Assembly: GCF_018128225.1 (NCBI RefSeq)
Contig: NZ_CP072377.1
Coordinates: 1,984,001 to 2,048,000 of the forward strand
From: Leptotrichia sp. oral taxon 218
GTDB lineage: Bacteria > Fusobacteriota > Fusobacteriia > Fusobacteriales > Leptotrichiaceae
Direction of reading: 5' to 3'
DNA length: 64,000 bases
Below, piece after piece: positions 61,099-64,000 of the stretch. The notes beneath the pieces are model-generated. The model was not told where the DNA came from. It saw only the letters and a program-made list of their open reading frames with translations, and searched no databases. Position numbers and translations under genes: made by a program. The first letter of the stretch is position 1. Every line of letters starts with the position of its first letter.

Positions 61099-62118
61099 CT
61101 AACTTTCTTCCAATCTTTTCACAATTTCCCCATAAACCCTATCTATACTAATCAAAGGAATCCCTTTATAATAATCCTTTTTATATTCATGCTGATGTTC
61201 AGGAATTTTCACAATATTATTTTCATAAAACTCATTATCCTCAATAACATTACTTTTTTCTTTCCAAGGAAAAAATCCAAGTGACCTTTTTCCTGGTCCA
61301 AAAATCCCAATTACAAAAGGTTTAGAAAATCCACTTGCAATGTGAATTGGAGAACTATCGTTTCCAACAACGACATCCGCAAACGACAATAGTGCCGAAA
61401 ATTCCAATAAATTTATTTCTCCCCTCAAATCTATTACATTTTTTTTATTAAAGTTCAATGGCAATTTTTTTTCCGCTTCACTTCCAGTTATCACAATAAA
61501 ATTTTTCTCATTTTCCGACAACTTTTCTATAATTTTCCCATATTTTTCAATCGCCCACATTTTCTCTGGTCTTTGACTTCCAGGTGCAACAACAATCATT
61601 TTCATAAATTTTTCGTCAAAACCTCTTCCTTTCAAAATCCCTTTAATTTTTAATTTATTTTCTTCACTCGGATAAATTCTAATCGGAATCCTTTTTCCGC
61701 TATATTCAACTAAATCCAAAAGTCTTTCAACTTCATGCTTTTTCATATCATAATGAACTTTTTTATCCAAAAGAAAAGAACCTGTTGCCACATCAAATCC
61801 AACTATTTTGGGAATTTTAGCCATTTTTGCAAGTGCAATCGAACGGATAAATCTATGCGGAATAACAGCATAATCATATTTTCTTGCCTTTAAAATTTTT
61901 AAAATTCTAAAAAATCCTTTTGTTCCTTTATCTTTTCCCTTCTTGTCATAAAGAAGAATTTCATTTAAATTTGGGTTATTACTTATCACACTTTTATTTG
62001 TCGGCAAAGTCAAATAATCAATTTCTGAATCTGGATACATTTCTTTCAATCTCTGTATCAAGGGTGTCGACAGCACAATATCCCCAATAAATGCCGTGTG
62101 TATAATTAATATCTTCAT
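61099..62118 (-). CDS. waaF: LPS heptosyltransferase (WaaF-like, GT9)
   Basis: A 339-residue GT9 enzyme of canonical length. It starts MKILIIHTAFIGDIVLSTPLIQRLKEMYPD, with YDYAVIPHRFIRSIALAKMA, MIVVAPGSQRPEKMWAIEKYGKII and FADVVVGNDSSPIHIASGFSKPFVIGIFGPG, all typical of heptosyltransferase II. It would transfer L-glycero-D-manno-heptose from its ADP form to the inner core at the cytoplasmic face. Reading direction makes it the first gene of the minus-strand glycan run, after a 150-base gap holding a terminator from the PTS unit. WaaF versus other GT9 types is a sequence-style judgement. Confidence 0.88.
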   Translation of the reverse strand: MKILIIHTAFIGDIVLSTPLIQRLKEMYPDSEIDYLTLPTNKSVISNNPNLNEILLYDKKGKDKGTKGFFRILKILKARKYDYAVIPHRFIRSIALAKMAKIPKIVGFDVATGSFLLDKKVHYDMKKHEVERLLDLVEYSGKRIPIRIYPSEENKLKIKGILKGRGFDEKFMKMIVVAPGSQRPEKMWAIEKYGKIIEKLSENEKNFIVITGSEAEKKLPLNFNKKNVIDLRGEINLLEFSALLSFADVVVGNDSSPIHIASGFSKPFVIGIFGPGKRSLGFFPWKEKSNVIEDNEFYENNIVKIPEHQHEYKKDYYKGIPLISIDRVYGEIVKRLEES

Positions 62119-62233
62119 ATTATTTCCTTTTTTAAAAATTTTTCTTTCTTAAGATTATATCACAAAATTATACTTTTTTCTTATTTTTTTCAAGTTTTTG
62201 AGAAAATAAATTTTATAAAAAAATAAAAACAAA

Positions 62234-62264
62234 AGAAGGAATTATTTTAAAGATAATCCCTTCT
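62234..62264 (-). terminator. Terminator of the PTS operon
   Basis: AGAAGGAATTAT (62234-62245) pairs with ATAATCCCTTCT (62253-62264) with one wobble; on the minus strand TTTTGTTTTTATTTTTTT follows. Confidence 0.85.
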
Positions 62265-62269
62265 TCCCA

Positions 62270-62659
62270 CTATTTCTTATATTTTTCAACAAACTTCTGA
62301 AGTTCTGATATTTCTTTTTTCGCCCTATCTGATAAAACTTTTACATCGTTAATCATTTGTTTAGAACGAGCTGTAATGAAGTCCAAATATTCAGTATTTT
62401 TAGTTTTCAAATACATATCTTTAGCATAATACATATCACGAAAATCATTCTTAGCCTGTTTTATAAGCAACTTTTGCCCAACCATAACAATTAGAGCCGC
62501 TGCTAAAGCTATTATTGTTCCATAACCTTTTGTAAATGGATATAAGATCATTCCAATAATCATAAGTCCTGTAACTAAAATAGAACTATTTTTAATATAT
62601 CCTTCCTTTGGCGGAACCTTCACAAATTTTTCCACTTTTGAAATCATTTTCTTAAACAT
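62270..62659 (-). CDS. Small membrane protein in the PTS operon, unknown function
   Basis: A 129-residue protein with two hydrophobic helices (about residues 25-43 and 47-65) and a soluble, Lys-rich helical C-terminus of about 60 residues (YAKDMYLKTKNTEYLDFITARSKQMINDVKVL). The N-terminus is basic. It starts one base after the stop of the IID gene, so it belongs to the PTS operon, but no family is recognised and it does not resemble the ManO/DUF956 regulator. It is the last gene before the terminator. A role in assembling or regulating the permease is inference. Confidence 0.7.
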   Translation of the reverse strand: MFKKMISKVEKFVKVPPKEGYIKNSSILVTGLMIIGMILYPFTKGYGTIIALAAALIVMVGQKLLIKQAKNDFRDMYYAKDMYLKTKNTEYLDFITARSKQMINDVKVLSDRAKKEISELQKFVEKYKK

Positions 62660-62660
62660 A

Positions 62661-63500
62661 TTATGCCAAAATTCCTAACCAGAATCCGATTATTCCTATT
62701 GCAAAGAATCCAAAGATAATCCAAATAGCATTCACTTTTTTCTTCAATAAGTGCATACATCCAAATGTTAATAATAACGCTAATAATCCAGGTAATAATG
62801 AATCTAAAATACTTTGAACAGTAGTTACAACTTCTTTTCCTGTTGAATCAGTATATTTAGACAATACCAATGGAACATTTATTGAAGTCCATTTAGAAAC
62901 CAAGGCTCCCATTACGAAAAGCCCTAATATAGAAGCACCTTGAGTTAATTTTTGGATAACTCCACCTTCCATATCCCCAACGATTTCAGTACCTTTTTCA
63001 TAACCATATTTTAATCCATACCATCTAGTCAAAACTCTTGCAATATTTATTCCAATGAAGAAAATCAATGGACCTAGTAAATTTCCTCCAGCAATAGCTA
63101 ATGAAGCTCCAAGCGCCGCTAAAACTGGTCTTAATGTTCCCCAGAAAATTGGATCTCCAACTCCAGCAAGTGGTCCCATAAGCCCTACTTTAATACCACT
63201 TATAGTTGCGTCATCAATGTCTACTCCATTTGCTTTTTCCTGTTCCATCGCAGCCGTAACACCCATTATAGTTGAACCAATCCAAGGTTGAGTATTAAAG
63301 AATTCCAAATGTCTTTTTAATGCAGCTGCTTGATCTTCTTTTTTAGAATAAAGTCTTTTTATTGCAGGAATCATTGTTACGCAAAATCCCATTGACTGCA
63401 TTCTTTCAAAGTTGAAAGAACCTAATAAAGTAGTAGATCTCCAATACATGCTTTTCAAATCTTTATCAGTTAATTTTTTTTCTACATTATTTTCTGCCAT
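62661..63500 (-). CDS. PTS mannose-family IID component
   Basis: A 279-residue membrane subunit of a mannose/fructose/sorbose-class phosphotransferase system. LTDKDLKSMYWRSTTLLGSFNFERMQSMGFCVTMIPAIKRLY is the typical start, followed by FFNTQPWIGSTIMGVTAAMEQEKANG and KVGLMGPLAGVGDPIFWGTLRPVLAALGASLA, which carries the conserved GPLAGVGDP. With IIC it forms the permease; sugar is phosphorylated on entry by IIAB. AGGAGGT precedes the ATG and IIC ends 12 bases upstream. The sugar specificity cannot be told. Confidence 0.95.
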   Translation of the reverse strand: MAENNVEKKLTDKDLKSMYWRSTTLLGSFNFERMQSMGFCVTMIPAIKRLYSKKEDQAAALKRHLEFFNTQPWIGSTIMGVTAAMEQEKANGVDIDDATISGIKVGLMGPLAGVGDPIFWGTLRPVLAALGASLAIAGGNLLGPLIFFIGINIARVLTRWYGLKYGYEKGTEIVGDMEGGVIQKLTQGASILGLFVMGALVSKWTSINVPLVLSKYTDSTGKEVVTTVQSILDSLLPGLLALLLTFGCMHLLKKKVNAIWIIFGFFAIGIIGFWLGILA

Positions 63501-63512
63501 TTTTTTTACCTC

Positions 63513-64000
63513 CTATAGTCCTTCCAATTCATCGTCAGCTTCTTCTGTAATCCCAGCTCCACCGCCATCATTTCCACCACTTGGCAAAGCAATAGAAGCG
63601 TGATATTTAGGATTTAATTGAATGTACAAGATTGCAAGACATAATCCCAAAATACCTAAACCAACTAAGTTAAATTCTGTAAATGCTGCTATTACGAATC
63701 CTAAGAAGAAAAATGGCATCAAAGCTTTTGCTTCCATCATATTTATAACCATCGCATACCCAACAACTACGATAAATCCTCCTGCAATTTGCAATCCTCT
63801 AGTAATTACTTCAGGAATTGCATGTAATGCTCCTTCTACAGCACTTGTTCCCGCAATCAGACCAACTAGAAGTGCTGGTATCGCAACTCTTAACGCTTGT
63901 AAAGCCAATCCCGCAAGGTGACACATCTCAATCCCTTTAAAATTAGCTTGTTCTGCAAAATCATCCGCTTTATGTTGAAAGAATACTGTTATTGTTCTAA
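63513..64000 (-). CDS. PTS mannose-family IIC component (partial, N-terminus off the window)
   Basis: The frame is open to the right window edge: residues encoded upstream of the internal ATG at 63926 read TVFFQHKADDFAEQANFKGIEMCHLAG, typical of PTS IIC (HKAD...KGIE). The visible ~162 residues include ALRVAIPALLVGLIAGTSAV and four or so helices, ending in a Gly-rich, acidic tail (GGNDGGGAGITEEADDELEGL) that is longer than in many IIC proteins. It forms the sugar-binding channel with the IID subunit. Genes for IIA and IIB should lie beyond the right edge. Confidence 0.92.
   Translation of the reverse strand, partial: RTITVFFQHKADDFAEQANFKGIEMCHLAGLALQALRVAIPALLVGLIAGTSAVEGALHAIPEVITRGLQIAGGFIVVVGYAMVINMMEAKALMPFFFLGFVIAAFTEFNLVGLGILGLCLAILYIQLNPKYHASIALPSGGNDGGGAGITEEADDELEGL

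Noticed and set aside
1-64000. CRISPR array or Cas genes
   Set aside because: I looked for regularly spaced direct repeats of 24-40 bases and for Cas-like motifs and found none; repeated strings are transposon ends or A+T-rich filler.

Overview
The window is about 70% A+T. It combines an outer-membrane (LPS) glycosylation cluster, an anaerobe-type cobalt chelatase, a long Gram-positive-style SRP RNA and a division/cell-wall cluster. Together these suggest an anaerobic diderm fermenter of the Fusobacteriota, most likely Leptotrichia or a close relative. That assignment is inferred from gene content and style, not from a database search.

Layout. 1-2295: the start of a large SIR2-domain protein, probably a phage-defence NADase, running off the left edge and lying 13 bases downstream of an ABC-F ATPase gene (2309-4240). 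4373-7291: a SemiSWEET sugar carrier, an AAA/DUF4143 ATPase with an inverted repeat at its promoter, and an unrecognised protein. 7312-10786: an IS200/IS605 element (tnpA, tnpB, candidate guide RNA) next to what looks like a 5'-truncated membrane-protein gene. 11133-13915: a DUF937 protein, two lipoproteins (one PhnD-like) and RqcP. 13943-19246: a mobile-element-rich stretch with a frameshifted IS256 transposase, a 96-bp MITE-like element, two GyrI-like ligand-binding proteins, a membrane protein, a WYL regulator and an ISL3 remnant. 19308-36940: a maltose-acetyltransferase-type gene, gapA, and one minus-strand run reading pheS, a YwqG-type gene, pheT, an HRDC gene, murF, mraY, murD, ftsW, murG, murC, murB, ftsQ, ftsZ. 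FtsA is not encoded between ftsQ and ftsZ. 37020-43629: a second TnpB element, SRP RNA, a GNAT-CDF fusion gene, tmRNA, rpsF-ssb-rpsR, CbiK, a second MITE and a small transport-type membrane protein. 43710-49249: a methyltransferase, an mfd gene broken by two homopolymer frameshifts, a lone RnfD-like protein and a low-complexity exported protein. 49388-62118: a lipid/LPS export ATPase and ten glycan genes (GT2, GT4, GT9, capsule-type transferases, a polysaccharide deacetylase, an O-antigen ligase). 62270-64000: a mannose-family PTS (IIC partial, IID) with a small membrane protein.

How the genes work together. The pheS-to-ftsZ run joins tRNA charging with lipid II synthesis (MurB, C, D, F, MraY, MurG), flipping/polymerisation (FtsW) and septation (FtsQ, FtsZ). 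The glycan cluster would assemble the LPS core and oligosaccharide, with the MsbA-like exporter and the ligase completing transfer at the inner membrane. SRP RNA, tmRNA and RqcP belong to protein targeting and ribosome rescue.

The observations I rate highest are the partial SIR2 defence gene; the arrangement in ftsZ, mraY and pheT where a strong Shine-Dalgarno is separated from the start codon by a small hairpin; the GNAT-CDF fusion; the internally deleted capsule-transferase paralogue; and the MITE whose ends resemble the neighbouring IS256 ends.
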